From NCBI GenBank assembly GCA_920105625.2, contig OV050033.1:7234001-7298000 (forward strand): a stretch of DNA of 64,000 bases, written 5' to 3'. Source of the DNA: Clusia tigrina (lineage: Eukaryota; Arthropoda; Insecta; Diptera; Clusiidae). The stretch's first letter is position 1; each line of letters opens with the position of its first letter. A program made the position numbers and the translations under genes. The notes under the pieces were generated by a model. The model did not search any database. It saw only the letters and a program-made list of their open reading frames with translations, and was not told the DNA's origin. Below, in pieces: positions 11,840 to 24,059 of this stretch.

Positions 11840-13330
11840 ATATTAATAACGTCGAATCATTTTTCCATTTATTTATCTACGAGTTGATATTTTATTCCGT
11901 TTCGTTCGGTTGACATCGCCACTTTTTTGACGACAAAATTTTTGGTTTTCATCGTGTCCTTTTTGTTGCTTTTTGGAGATTAGAGATTGAATTGGAAGTC
12001 GCAAAATGGAAAAGTTTCACACACAAATGATATTATATCAATGTTTCCAGCAACTATGCATGCAGTTAGTCAGTCGATGGGTCACTGAGTTGGTCAGTCA
12101 GTGGATCGTACTTCGAACAGATGTGTGCATGTAAGTTTGGCCCGTCCGCAAATGTGTCCTGTGGGTGTGTTTGTTTGTATGTCTACCATCTATCTGTGTG
12201 TTTGACTATTTTTCTCTGTGGCGTTTGTATTTCAATTTAATATCATTTTCATACAGTTCTTGATTGCTTTGGGTACAATTTTCTACCAACACTCCCTCTC
12301 TCCCACCCTCTCCCTTTCTCCTCCTGCTACATAATTTCATCTATGTTCGGTTATGGATTGCTTCATAACTGCATAACTGTGTTCTGGTTGGTGTTGTATT
12401 CCATTTGTCCAATACGATTCGGTACATTTCAGTTCAGTTCAGTTGAGATGAATTCAGTTCAGTTCGGTTCGGTTCGTTTCGTCCGTGTTTCCAGAGTGTA
12501 TATTTGTTTTTTTTTTATTACTTAGTTTATATGCTTTTCATGTCCTTGCAGCAAAACTTTTGGCGGTTTACTGAAGTAGAAAAAATGTAGAGAAAGCGAG
12601 GACAACAGCGCCCAGGACACGACCGAACAGAACAGTACGGAACAGAACAGAAATTCGCTATCAGCTAAAGTTGGCACTGTTTTAAAGAGCATTATCAACT
12701 TTGCAACTTTATGCGATTTCGGTGTTTTCTCGTTTAGTTTCCAATTCCAATTTTATTTTTGTTCGTTATTGTTCCACTTCTGTGGATTCTTGCGGAGCTT
12801 TGCTAATATTTCATTAAATTAAGTGATTCAGTCAGTTGGACGCGATATACTTTTTGATCTTTTCCTTCAATCTATTTTTATCCAATTTATTGCTGAATTT
12901 TAGCACATGCTTTTCTTCGTTTGTGTGCGTTTCGTGTTCATAGCACTCTTCTAAATTCTTCACAGAGCAAATTAACTCACTTCTTTATTGTTTCTCAATT
13001 CAAGTACGTTGTTAAAGAAAGCAACAGTATTATTTCCACAGACGCCCCTGCTCTTGGCGGTTGACTGCTCTTCTTTAAGCCCCTGATGCTTCTGCTGTTA
13101 CTGTTGCTGATGCTGATGCTGCTGCTGTTTATGCTGCTTCTGCTGGTTCTGCTGCTGCTGCTGCTGTTTCTGCTGCCGTTTCTACTGCTGTTAGTTTCAG
13201 TAGTCGTCGAGGTTGCAGCAGCACCCAAGCAACCAAGCGTTAACTCAAGTTCACTAAGTCTTCGACTAGCAGACGTTTTCTTTTTGATATCCTCAAGCAA
13301 CGAAATGTTAAAAACGAGTATTTAAGATAT
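11840..13330. other. unique intronic island with CTG repeat
   Basis: Moderate-complexity sequence that includes short GTTCAGTTCAGTT-type simple repeats (12430-12480) and an imperfect CTG run (13085-13200). A minus-strand frame at 12995-13300 (SELELTLGCLGAAATS, then Ser/Asn-rich) starts from TTG and lacks a good exon boundary, so it is not called. Confidence 0.3.
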
Positions 13331-13467
13331 TTCCCAGGAATAGAACGAATTAGTTGCTAAGGTTGCTACTTAAGTTTTGCGGAGTAGTTCCACTCTCCCA
13401 AAGATTATTTAATTATTGTAAACCCCGATGTGGAAACAGTTCACAATCGAACAAGAGAAATTTCCTC

Positions 13468-13578
13468 CAATGATTATGAAGTAGGAACAGAAACATCAAC
13501 CAATGATAATGAAGTGGGACCAGAAACATTAACCCATTATAATGAAGTGGGACCAGAAACAACAACAAATTATAAGAG
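13468..13578 (+). repeat. 33-bp tandem repeat
   Basis: About 3.5 copies of a 33-bp unit containing AATGAAGTGGGACCAGAAAC. Confidence 0.85.
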
Positions 13579-13894
13579 AGAGGGCCTGGTAGAAAGGAAC
13601 TATAGTTGCCAACCCTATTCGTAAAATACCAGCAAATAGCAATGATACTGATGGCGAAGGTACATGGTAAAAGTGTCCAAAAGTAACAGTGAAGAAGTTT
13701 AATGAGGACACCAAAGTTCGGCGGGTGTGAAGGCAAACTAACTGCAGAACAACAAGTTTCTTTAATGATCTTGAATCCTTATCTACCTACATATTGTCTA
13801 GAGTTAAATTTAAGAATTCAAAATTCACCTTCCACTGGAATAATTTGGTTGAGTTCAGCGATAGAAATTTCTAATCCCAACCAGGGCTGAATCA

Positions 13895-14145
13895 AGAGGA
13901 TATTTGTAGATTCTCAGAACATCATAAGAGCTCCTACGGCTAAATGGAGAAGACATTTGTTGAAAGCTTCTCCGAGCATCATCAGGGCTCCTATGGCTGA
14001 ACTAAGACGCTACTTATTGCTTCTCAGAACATCATGAGGGTTCCTACGGATGAATTAAGAAGATATTTGTTGATAGCTTCTCCGAACATCATGAGAGCCC
14101 CTACGACTGAATCAAGAAGATATTCGTAGCTTCTCAGAACAGCTT
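13895..14145 (+). repeat. ~60-bp degenerate tandem repeat
   Basis: Four diverged units sharing TTCTC(C/A)GAACATCAT, CTCCTACGGCTGAAT and AAGA(A/G)GATATT. Confidence 0.75.
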
Positions 14146-14984
14146 ACAGTGAACTGTTATCTTGGATACCACGTAATGAAATGAATGTTACCCAACTCTG
14201 ATGTTTCCCAATAGTGTAAAGTGGACTGTAACTCGCCTGAGTACATTTAAGTGAATGCCCTGCCCGATTATTAACCTTATTAAAGATAAAAATTAGTTCC
14301 GGGTCTGAGAAAAAGTGCTTGAATACAAAAAAAAATACTGTCGGAGGAGTAACACAATACTGGTAGATCTAATCACAGATCATGATCAACATCATCTGAT
14401 CATGAACAGATCATGGTTTAAAACAATACTCGTACTTCTAACCACAGGTGGCGATCAACATCGTTGGTTTAACACAGTACTTCTTGATCTAACCTCAGGT
14501 CAGGTTGATCACTAGTAAAATATCTAAAAATAATATGAATAAAGGAGGAAAAAATCACTCCTTTATTGTGATAACGGACCTTTCTATTGTGGATCTCAAA
14601 GCAACGTACTCTGGAATACTTTCAAGTTGCTATTTAATGTTCATTCGACACCGATTTCTTTTACAAAGGATAAAAGGGCGTTGAGACTTATAATAGCGTT
14701 GCAAGAGTAAACAAAGTCTTTGTAAGGGTTGTTTCTGAGGTGGTGTCGGAACGAAGACTACAGACTACAGTCTATATATCCCTAAATCTACAAATCCTTG
14801 AGTCCCACTTCAACTGGAACATATGAATCTTCTCAAGACATGAAAGCGATGTCCTTGATAGTTTCTTGCGTAATGCATATGAGCAAAACTAAAGTAAACT
14901 AAAGTGAGTCTTAATAGCGTTGTAGAAGTAAATACAGTCTTTGCGAGGGTTGTTGGTGAGATGGTATCAGAACGAAGACTACAG

Positions 14985-15178
14985 ATCCTAAGTCTACAGA
15001 TCCTTAAGTCTACAGACCCTTAGGTCTATAGATCCTTAAATCTACAGATCATAAATCTACAGATCCTTAAGTCTACAGATCCAAAATCTACAGATCCTTA
15101 AGTCTACAGAACCGTAAGTCTACAGAACCTTAAGTCTACAGATCCTTAAATCTACAGATTCTTAAGTATACAGATTCT
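14985..15178 (+). repeat. 16-bp tandem repeat
   Basis: About 12 copies of ACAGATCCTTAAGTCT with one- or two-base variants, in part with 1-bp length changes. Confidence 0.9.
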
Positions 15179-15349
15179 GGAATCCTGAGTCCTACTTCAA
15201 ATATAATATCAATGTGACTCTTTTGACCATAAGACTTGAAGACATAAGGACATGAAAGCGATATATATGTCCTTTATAGTTATCCAGTTATTCAGAATAG
15301 ATGTGAGCAACCCTAAAGCAGCATCTACTCCACTGGAAAACCAAATGGG

Positions 15350-16500
15350 ACCGCCAAAATTTTAAATTTTGTACACCAACTACTCTCCTAATTGAATTTT
15401 CCTTAAATCAACACACTCGCAGCATATTTTTGCTCGTCACACTCACACACAGAACACGAACACTTCAGAGAACTTTCATGGTTTTATCAGTGATAATAAA
15501 AAATGGCATCAAAGCACCCCATTAATAAAATGAAATTTCATTTCATCGACACGCATCGCACATCGCATCGATACAGTTTTGGTTCTCTCTTTTATACTTA
15601 AAACTTTTTTATTCTTTTAACTTAAATATGATTTAAGCCTAAAAAGAAAATATTATATTAATGTATATGGCAGGCAGGCAGGATGCATTGAGTTGCCAGA
15701 AGTCCTTTAAAGTGCGCCCCACAAACGGTGCGAACATATTTCATGCGACCGAAGGACATAGCAGCGAAGGAAGGGAGGAGAGGAGCTGTGGAGAGGTGGT
15801 GGCGGCAGTAAACACATCTTTTCTTCTACGTTCCTCACATAGATTGCCGCCGCCGCCACCGCCGCCATTGAAATATTGTTTTTTCTTCAATGGCACATGC
15901 ATACGTTTTTTAAGTAAGGATTGCGCCCTGCTTGTCCAGTTGGTGGCACAAAAAGTGTGCTCTGCTATGCTGTGCTCTGCTCTGCTATGCTTGGTCGGTT
16001 ATTCAAGAAATTCCTTCAGTTTTGGTGGCCGTTTTTATCCTGTCTTTTTTAAGCTTTCGCAAAAATGCCACAAAAATGTGTGTGAGTGTAATAATTCTTG
16101 TGTAAAAATGCAAGAGAAAAACTTTCGCTGTCGCAAGTTTTTTTATGAGATTAAAATATTTATGGGACTGTTTCAGACAATGACTTCAAAATAGAAAAGA
16201 GGTGCAGATTGTTCTTTTCATTTTAAATTGTGTGTGGGCTTATTATGATAATTCCATAAATCTTATTTGGCCGTGTTAAAGCGTTAAGGAAAATAAATAG
16301 TGGCTCTGTGCTTGGGCATTCTTCAAGACGCCGCTCTCTCGCTCAGTTGTGTTGCACCAAAGAAGCTGGTTAAGGCAAATTTTGTTTTTAGATTAACTTG
16401 GTTTAAGTCCGAAGAAACAGGAGCAGATAATAAAGTTGTCACACCCACACAGAGAGAGAGGAAAAGATGGGCACACAATATCAGTCTCAAAGGAAACATA
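15350..16500. other. unique intronic island
   Basis: Mixed-composition DNA. A 177-codon plus-strand frame from an ATG at 15661 contains a CCGCCGCCACCG run and no domain signal. It lies antisense to the host gene and is not called as a gene. Confidence 0.3.
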
Positions 16501-16689
16501 AGATAAGGTTAAGAGGATCAGGCCAAATCAGACCAGAGTCAGTGCCTGGCAAGTTGCTACACCAATTTGAGAGCAAAAGGAGTTCTAATATTCTGATGAA
16601 GTTTGTACAAAAACGTACAGCAAAGCGGGTGTTTAGATATTCTGATGATGTATGTGCTGTAAAATCTGATAAGTGGTAGCTTAAGCAAA

Positions 16690-17165
16690 AGGCTAGTGTT
16701 GAAGATTCCTATTCCAAATCAAACCAAACTAGTATAATCAGAAAAAGCGTGTTGAGCACTCATTATCCTGTATATACCAACGACCATCTTTTTCATCGAA
16801 GAGAACTGATTTAAGGTCGTCAGCTACTCTAAATCGAACCAAACTCGGATAATCAGAAAAAGTTTGTTGAGCTCTCATTATCCTTTATACACAAAAGACA
16901 TTTCTTCCCTACGAAAAGAGCTGATTTAAGGTTATCACTGTACTCCAAATCGAGCCAAGCCCGAAGAAGCAGATTAAGTTGGTTGTCGTTATATCATCTT
17001 GTACACACAGACGACATTCATTTTCATCGAAAAGAACTGATTTAAGGAGGTCACCTATTCTAAACCGAACAAAGATAATAAGAGGAAGTGTGTTGTCATC
17101 TCATCATCCTGGATATTTCTTCTCATCGAAGGGAACTGACTTAAGGTGGTCATTAAACTAAAATT
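16690..17165 (+). repeat. ~100-117-bp degenerate tandem repeat
   Basis: Four to five units sharing TCATCGAA(G/A)(A/G)GAACTGATTTAAGG, AAATCGAACCAAAC and TCATTATCCT. Confidence 0.8.
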
Positions 17166-17424
17166 TAAAAGAGAAGAAGGTTTAAGTAGGGTGGACCATG
17201 TTCTTCTGAAATGTATTTCACCAGAAGACTTGTTTAACGTTGGAACTTTATCCTATAAAATAGAGATAGAAAGCAGGAAGACTTACTGAATACTACTTAA
17301 CCTTTCATCCCAAAACATTGAGAAGTAAACCACACTGAGGAAGCCGCCAAAATGAATTGCAAAGCAAAGGGCCACATCAGTCAAGACCTCAGAATCCTTT
17401 TTAGCCTGGTAACTTTAGTCTAAA

Positions 17425-17905
17425 AGGAAAACCAGATAGTTCGATAGGCCTACTGGCCGTACACCCCTCTGCTCCAACAGTCGATATTACTACATGTTGG
17501 GGACTATGAATACCTTAATCTCAGTCAAAGTAAATTAGGATACTCTCACATTGATCATATTCATCTAACGATGTTATCTAAAAGGTACAACCAGCAAATT
17601 CCAGATAGTTCGATAGGCCTACTGGCCGTACACCCTCTTCTCAAACAGTCGATATTGCTACATATTGAGGACTAGGGATACCTAAGTCTCAGTTAAAGCA
17701 TATCATGATACTGCCTCATTGATCATATTCATCTCACGAGGTTATCTAAAAGGTACAACCAGCAAATTCTAGATAGTTCTACAGACCTAGTGGCCGTATC
17801 TCCCTTAGATCAGACAATCGATATTACATATTGGGGACTAGGGATACATTAGTCCCAGTCAAAGCAAAGTAGGACAGTCTCTCATTGATCAGTCATCCAA
17901 CGAGG
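17425..17905 (+). repeat. ~168-bp tandem repeat
   Basis: Three units with AGATAGTTCGATAGGCCTAC at 17434 and 17603 and a diverged form at 17771. Each is followed by ACAGTCGATATT and TTGGGGACTA. Confidence 0.88.
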
Positions 17906-18099
17906 CACATAAAGAAACTCACTAAATCGATCCTGTTCGCAGACAAATGAAATTTCAGAACGAAACTTCACGCATGACGAGTTAAGAAAATGTGATTTTC
18001 GGAATAGATTGTTTTTTCCGAGGATCTGGGAATTTTCTCATCTCAAAATAGGAACCCTTGTAGTATTGCTTATAAAACTTCATAATTTATGTTTCTTAA

Positions 18100-18810
18100 A
18101 TTTTAAAAACTTCCCGTACAACATTGTGTCACACTAACCACAACGAGTACTTTCCTGAACTCCATATTTCTCACTCTGCAAATCTCTGGGCGATTGTTTG
18201 CTTCCTTGCTTCCCCGCTTTGGTTGCTTTAAACAATCTTCAGCTGTGAGCGCTGCATTTTCTTGCGATTCATTCTTCTGTTCTCGTAACAAAAACCAACA
18301 TGAACAAACATGGAAAACCATGGAAACAACAACGGTTAAAACTCCAACCAGTCCGGAGCAGTCTGCAAAGTGAAAAAGCTAAATCCAAACACTTACGATT
18401 TTTCATGTACGAGTATTTTTTCGTGTTTATACAGCACCAAGACCCAAGACGCAAGTCACAGGGAGGAAGACACAAACCGCAGGACCAAACCGAACTAAAC
18501 AGAACTGAACGGAACACTCGCCCCGTTCAGTTCACCATTCAGCCACTACTTTTTCTATGCATTCCGGGGCAGTGAGTGCATTGCGAATTGTGACGGGTAT
18601 TTTAGAAGGGTTTATGTGAACGCCATGCTCTCCGCTTTTGCTTTGCTTGTTCCAGAGGTTTTGTTTTTGTTTTCTCTCCTTTTTTTTTTTGTTCCTTGTT
18701 TATGCCGCAATAAGTTCCACGCTGTTAATTCTACAAGAGCACAACTTGTAAAATTATACCCTACATACCATACTTCCGTTTATAGAAGGATGTGGAAATT
18801 TTGTGTATAA
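18100..18810. other. unique intronic island
   Basis: Non-repetitive DNA. Short frames on both strands lack support. A TTTTTTTTTT tract lies near 18675. Confidence 0.3.
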
Positions 18811-19164
18811 CACTAGGTCTAGGACTCTTCCAAAGTGTACCAGACAATTCAATAGACCTTTGTCTTAGACCCAAATCGAGCAGGGTTAATGGTTGAATGA
18901 TGGCATGATGTCGGATTTTGTGGTTAGAGGCCATTATTCCAAGGTAAAGTTAGTTTTGAGTTACTCATATATTCCAAGTAGGCCAACTTTCATACGATAC
19001 CTACTCATATGAATAAACTATGTGGGACCCAGCCAAATAAACTATGTGGGACCCTACTCTCGTGAGATAACTGGTTCGAGTCCTGCCCGGACATGGTTTC
19101 TAAAACTTTTCCTTTCAGATCGAAAGGAAAGTTGCTAATTATTTAATTTATCCCCTCCCCCCTC

Positions 19165-19645
19165 CTTTCTGAGTAAAACTGTTTCATTTCCACTTTCATC
19201 GTTTATAATAAAAATGTTCCAATTCCACTTTCGCTGTTTACAGTAAAACTGTGCCAATTCTTCTACTTTCGTTATTTACAGTAAAACTGCTTCAATTCAA
19301 CCTTTTGCTGTTCACAGTAAAACTGTGCCAATTCCACTTTCGTTGATTACAGTAAAACTGTCTCAATTCCTTTATCGTTGATTATAGTAAAACTATTGCA
19401 ATTCCACTTTCGCTGTATACAATAACACTGTTTCAATTTCTATTTCGCTGTTTACGATAAACCTGTTTCAATTCCACTTTCACAGTTTACAATACTGTTT
19501 CAATTCTAATTTAGCAATTCACAGTGAAGCTGTTTATATTCCACTTTAATGTTTACAATCGTATTTCAATTCCACTTTCATGTTTACAAGTGTTTCAATT
19601 CCACTTTAATATTTAGAATAGTTTCAATTCCACTGTTCCATGACA
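19165..19645 (+). repeat. ~33-bp degenerate tandem repeat
   Basis: About 13 units of the form AGTAAAACTG-TTCAATTCCACTTTCGTTGTTTAC. They become shorter and more diverged toward the right end. Confidence 0.88.
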
Positions 19646-20149
19646 TCAATTCCACTGTTGTATTACAACATTCCAGAAATTTCCTTCTAGAAAAGTACCA
19701 ATAGAACTAAAATTCTATAAGTAGAGACTGATGGATCTCAAATTTCGACATCCCTTTCAGTAAAGAATTTCTCCAATTTACAGAAATGGGTTCCAGGACC
19801 CAAAACTCAGTAAACACATCCGAATAAACACACTTCCATTTCCTATAATACGCAATTCATTGTGCAATATATCAGTAACCACCTCTACTACGATTAATTT
19901 TAAACAAATACACGACTGCATCTATGATTGAACATTATCATAACTGGACCTTCATTATAACATCAACATATCTACTTCTATGATGGAAAAAAACGATGCC
20001 ATATATACACTAGTAATCTTATAACTACAACTCTCTCGGATATAGCGCCCCTTCAACACTAATCTCCACACTTCTGCAGAATGAAAGCTCATAAATTCAT
20101 CGCAATATGCGACCTTCCTAGCTGTCGGTCTAAACCGACTATAGTAATC

Positions 20150-21250
20150 TCCTTAACTGGGATATTTTCATTTCGTTTTTGCTCTCACATTTTTGCTCAC
20201 AATTTCTGTTCAGAATTTTTGCTGCAACAATTTTTACGACTTGGCCTCACATGAAGTGTGTGCGCGTAAAAAAAAACTCAATGTAACGTAACGTAAATAC
20301 GCGTCATGGGTTTGCTCTAATATTATCGCTTAACCATGGTTCGTTTAGTTTTATGGTCGGGTCGTAGGATGATGCGAGATTCTGCTATGCGTCATGTACC
20401 GTTTCTAGTCGGAATGAACGAATGAATGAATGTGCTACTTTCTAATGAACAAGAAAATTTACTTCTCATATGTGGCAAGTTACACGAGTGGGTTTTGATG
20501 TGGGAGAGAGAGCAAGCACCCCGACTGTTAACCGCAAAGCATAATTTATAGAAGACGTGATCCTGATGATACACAATATGGAAAGAACATATCCTTAAAC
20601 ATATAAATTGCATATTTAAAAGCGAGAGGCAGATCTGCTCATAGTATATTGTTTATATAATAAATTGAAAGAAAAATTTACAAAAATGCAACAAAAAATA
20701 TGAAAGCTAAAATGAACGATGAAGAAGATGTGCAATCAAAAAGGAAAACGTGAAAGAAAAAAAGACAACTATTTACAGAACAAAAAAGGAGCACGTATCA
20801 AAAGCGCACGACACACGCCAATAACGAGAACAGAACAGAACACTCCAAACTCGACACTCTTCTCCAGTTTGGCGCTATGCGAGTACTCGCTCACAGCAAC
20901 CCACAACAACACCACCACAAGTGTGCAGCATATTTTTCTCACCTGAATTGGCAGTTTTTCCTAAGAGACCTGCTTCAAAAATAACGTTTGCATGTTTATG
21001 GGAGGGAAGAGAGAAGAGAGAAAAAAAACAAGTTGATTATTTCGTAAGTTCCGACACAAATTATACGCACACATTAAGCTGCTTAAAAGCTAATAAAAAA
21101 TCAACAAAATCATTTGTAAAAAAAGTATATAGTATATATTATATATATATATAAAAAAAACTGAAGTACAATAATATATCACTTCAAAAGTTGCCGCCGC
21201 CGTCCTCGAGAGGCAGCGAACAAACGCTTTTTACAAGTAACAATTAAACC
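20150..21250. other. unique intronic island
   Basis: Moderate-complexity DNA ending in a TA microsatellite (21130-21155). On the minus strand, a CAG|GTGAGA donor-like site lies near 20940, with no open exon behind it that I can defend. Confidence 0.3.
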
Positions 21251-21719
21251 CATCGAGATGAACAGAACAACGTAAAAGTAATCATAAAGTTCAGCTCATA
21301 ACTTCCTGACAAAGGAACCAAAGTTGATTATGGTATTCTAAGGAAAAGTTTTTGTTTTCTATTTGTCTCCTAATCACTTTTAATATCAGTGGGGAAACAG
21401 TCAATTAGGAGGCACATGACCCAGAAACGAAACTATGTCACCACCGCTGACTAAAACTAAAGCAGGCGCCCCAATATTGTGACGTGGGCCTGGTGAATGG
21501 TTACTTAGGTAAAAGACTACTCTAAAAGGATTACTTTTTCATGACTTATGTTTAGTTACTAAGGGTAGTATTATATATAAATATGACCGACTTTTTTTAT
21601 ACTCATTGGTGGATGTTCTCAAACTGGAACATGTTAATAACAATGCTAATAAAAGAGTAATTATAGAATTGGGCCTAAATCAAATAAGATCAATCGAACG
21701 ATATCATTGAACCGATTTT

Positions 21720-21860
21720 GATTATGTTTTATTTCAACAGGCGAAACTGATTTCTGCCTCTTTGAATAACTATATTGTATATTGATCCCTGAAGACCCTA
21801 GTACTGGTGGTGGATTATGTTTTGTTTCAACAGACGATACTGATTTCCCCACCTCAGGTT
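21720..21860 (+). repeat. 93-bp unit, partly duplicated
   Basis: GATTATGTTTT(A/G)TTTCAACAG followed by ACTGATTTC appears twice, about 93 bp apart. Confidence 0.75.
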
Positions 21861-21974
21861 CGAATCCTGTCCCTGGTTTGGTCTCAAAATTGCTTGTTTC
21901 TAAATCTTTTTCTTCTCGAGTCGAAAGTCTTCGTTGCGAGACATAATCCCCCTTTGCAGACATAATTTAATAAG

Positions 21975-22035
21975 GTATAAGGAATAGAAGTGAGGTTAAC
22001 CGGAGAACCGCTGAAGAAGGTCTCCAAGCTATAAG
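21975..22035 (+). repeat. dispersed repeat R2, copy 1
   Basis: GAATAGAAGTGAGGTTAACCG, GAGAACCGCTGAAGAAGG and TCTCCAAGC match copies at 23775-23860 (inverted) and 39665-39750. Confidence 0.6.
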
Positions 22036-22710
22036 GTATAATAATAGTAACATTTGAGTTGATCCATACTCACCCGAATATACTCTAACGTAGAATTGGC
22101 CCCATTTCTAGTACCAGTACTTTGGCTTTTCTGTTTACCTACCAGACTCTCTATGAAATACACTCTTTAAACTTGGATGTATGAGTATGTTATGTGGGTA
22201 TTTATGGTAATTTGTGTTTGTGTTATGGTTACTCCAAGTAACCGGTACCTTCCAAAATACACAACACCATACCCGAGTGCTAACAAAAAGATTACATTTC
22301 AATAAACATTGATAGCCTCGTCGCCACCCGCCGCCTGACACTGGTGGATACATCCATTAAAGATTATCAAACGACGGTTTGCTGAGCTTGGCAGAGGGAA
22401 ACGAAAACGGAAATTAGATGATTACCCAAATTAACGTCACGAAGTTAGACGGATAAAACAAACACACTCAGTGCTGTGTGGCACATAACAACTATCAATG
22501 AAATAACTTCTAATGTTGCGTTTGTGGGAGGATAAGAGGAAAGAAATATGTTGGCATTAGAAAATAATATTCTTGCTGTTGCTCGGGGGGGATTCGATGG
22601 ATATAACAAAATTATATACACGTCAATGTAAGGACATGGTAGGGGTGCCTTTCACATTGTGTAATCGTAATTTAATTGTAGAATAGAAAATAAGAAATCG
22701 CTTCACTTAC

Positions 22711-22896
22711 ATAACAAGGCAGCCGTGTTCGTCAGCTGGGCACTGCCGGGATTCGAGGCAGCATTGGTCAGCGAGGGTTGTGTCATAGCTGCAATGGCGG
22801 CTAAGTTTTGTACAGTCATGGGAGGTAAAAGGCCAGCGGCTGCAGCTGCTGCTGTTGCGGCTGCGGTGTCGGCGGAGTTTGTTTGCGCACCTAAGC
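22711..22896 (-). CDS. bru3: Bruno/CELF exon: Ala-rich linker
   Basis: Internal exon of 186 nt (62 codons) that enters and leaves in phase 1. It encodes a linker segment that begins LGAQTNSADTAAA, continues through an alanine run and MTVQNLAAIAAMTQPSL, and ends GSAQLTNTAALL. The donor is TTAT|GTAAGTG, a strong match. The acceptor region reads cgtgcttaggcttag on the minus strand, so two AGs six bases apart could be used. The outer one keeps Leu-Gly; the inner one (exon start at 22890) drops two residues. Both preserve the frame. This disordered region has no catalytic role. In Bruno/CELF proteins the linker separates RRM1-2 from RRM3 and has been tied to translational repression and splicing activity. 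A 92-nt intron separates it from the preceding exon. Confidence 0.88.
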
Positions 22897-22988
22897 CTAA
22901 GCACGAGAATAGAAAATCGAATTTCGAGACTTTACGAATAATCAAATAGCAGGCTAGCGCCAGCGCAAGAAGCAAATGCTGTGCATAC
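22897..22988 (-). other. bru3: short intron, 92 nt
   Basis: Phase-1 intron between GCAAG|GTATGC and the acceptor cgtgcttag. Its length is typical of small fly introns. It is conspicuous beside two giant neighbours. Confidence 0.85.
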
Positions 22989-23286
22989 CTTGCAGCAGTT
23001 GTTGTTGCAGCCCCACTGCCTGTAACTGCTGCAACAACTGCAACGACGCAGGTGTAATGGCATCCGCACCCAATACTGGACTCGCCTGTTGCGGTGGATT
23101 CGGCAGTATTGGCGTCGACACCGTGGTCGCAGTCTGGCCTAATGGGATGTTTATATTCGTCGCTAGATTCCAAAGATTCGCCTGAATTTGCTGGATCTTC
23201 TTCTGCTCCTTCTCCTTTTGGGTATCGGCAAATTTCACAACCAGTGGCGAAGTGCAGCCCTCCATGGTCTTGTTTTGATTTAAAGT
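22989..23286 (-). CDS. bru3: Bruno/CELF exon: end of RRM2 plus Gln-rich linker
   Basis: Internal exon of 298 nt, entering in phase 0 after the acceptor cgatcacag and leaving in phase 1 at GCAAG|GTATGC. The first residues ([19 protein letters not shown]) supply the last helix-strand part of RRM2, including the conserved MEGC and VVKFADTQ. A charged [12 protein letters not shown] helix follows. The linker then has [16 protein letters not shown] and a glutamine/leucine-rich end ([16 protein letters not shown]). The exon matches fly Bruno-3 much better than aret/bruno-1, whose corresponding linker differs. It joins the RRM2 exon across a 162-nt intron with the reading frame intact. The ATG inside the exon (MEGC) is internal and is not a start. 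Confidence 0.9.
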
Positions 23287-23448
23287 CTGTGATCGGATTG
23301 TAAAAGAATCATTTTATACAAAAAGTTCTAATTTAGAGAATAAAATAAAATTAACAAATAAAGAAACAAAATAAAATTTAGTTTAATATAAAATTTCTTT
23401 TGCTTCAATTTGTTCAATTCAATGGGAAGAAAATTGTGACTTTACTAC
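23287..23448 (-). other. bru3: short intron splitting RRM2, 162 nt
   Basis: Phase-0 intron between ATCAAA|GTAGTA and cgatcacag|ACT. It interrupts RRM2 after the second helix and is very AT-rich. Confidence 0.85.
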
Positions 23449-23627
23449 TTTGATCGCTGCTATGGCCGCGTGTTTCGTTGCAAAAGTTACAAAGGCACAC
23501 CCCTTACTCTGCCCGTTAGGATCGCGCAGCACTGTACACTCTTCAATGGCACCGTGAACCTCGAATAATTTCCGTACGTCGTTCTCATTCAGTTTCTTGT
23601 TAAGCATGCCAACGAACAGTTTTCGCT
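23449..23627 (-). CDS. bru3: Bruno/CELF exon: core of RRM2
   Basis: Internal exon of 179 nt encoding most of the second RNA-recognition motif. RNP2 is KLFVGM near the N-terminal end and RNP1 is KGCAFVTF near the C-terminal end, both intact. Between them is [18 protein letters not shown]. The acceptor is ttctttgcag, and the first two bases complete the Glu codon begun in the preceding exon (SENRN-E-RKLFVG). The donor is taken at ATCAAA|GTAGTA. Joining this to the next exon gives [14 protein letters not shown], which lines up residue for residue with other CELF RRM2 domains. A second GT three bases downstream (donor at 23445) would insert one valine in frame and cannot be excluded. The protein binds U/G-rich RNA and regulates splicing, translation and stability in nucleus and cytoplasm. 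Confidence 0.93.
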
Positions 23628-23774
23628 CTGCAAAGAAACACAAATGGAAATCAGTTAATAAAGCATGAAATTGAAATTGGAATCAATCGAGTGGAACACA
23701 AATAGATGTTTTTAAACTATACTACGATTAAGATATAGTACACCCCCCAAATATATTTCCACGCTTACAGCACA

Positions 23775-23865
23775 ATGGTGATCCATGCATGAGTGCTTGG
23801 AGACCTCCTTCTTCGGCGGCTCTACGGCTCAATCTACCCCACTTCAATCTATCCATCTAAGATAT
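23775..23865 (-). repeat. dispersed repeat R2, copy 2
   Basis: On the minus strand it reads GATGGATAGATTGAAGTGGG, GAGCCGCCGAAGAAGGAGGT and CTCCAAGCACTCATGCATGG. It is clearly homologous to 39665-39750. It lies just inside the big intron next to the RRM2 exon. Confidence 0.7.
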
Positions 23866-24059
23866 AGTATAATAGGATCAGATGAAATGCCGTGAACTGA
23901 GCCCAGGAACCTCTTTTAACCCACATCGATTCTGTAGTCATTTCACTGAACGTTTAAAACTGTCGATCTTCAATAAGTTATCTTCTTCTTGGTAAAAAAT
24001 CGGTTAACAAAACTTGTATATAACTTATAAAATATCTGCGCTGAGTTCTCAGTGGGAGG

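Larger units (their letters stand above)
551..22710 (-). other. bru3: long intron of the Bruno gene (about 22 kb)
   Basis: Lies between the donor TTAT|GTAAGTG and the acceptor atttacag|GGTCC. Its ends are phase-matched (phase 1). It carries many tandem-repeat blocks and several unique islands, described separately. No coding exon inside it is convincing. Regions in it not listed separately (for example 640-1570, 2131-2740, 4250-5470, 6300-6900, 7660-8800, 11093-11840, 14145-14990, 17905-18100, 18810-19170, 19640-20150, 21250-21660) are AT-rich with nothing recognisable. Confidence 0.85.

Noticed and set aside
12995..13300. Minus-strand frame with SELELTLGCLGAAATS and a Ser/Asn-rich tail
   Set aside because: It starts only from TTG after a stop, the bulk is a CTG repeat, and no convincing acceptor or donor defines an exon.
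15661..16194. 177-codon plus-strand ORF from ATG
   Set aside because: It has no domain, mixed low-complexity content (CCG and CTC runs) and odd Cys/Phe-rich composition, and it lies antisense to the host gene. It is consistent with a chance ORF.
20936..20952. CAG|GTGAGA donor-like site on the minus strand
   Set aside because: No open exon with a matching phase or acceptor was found upstream of it.
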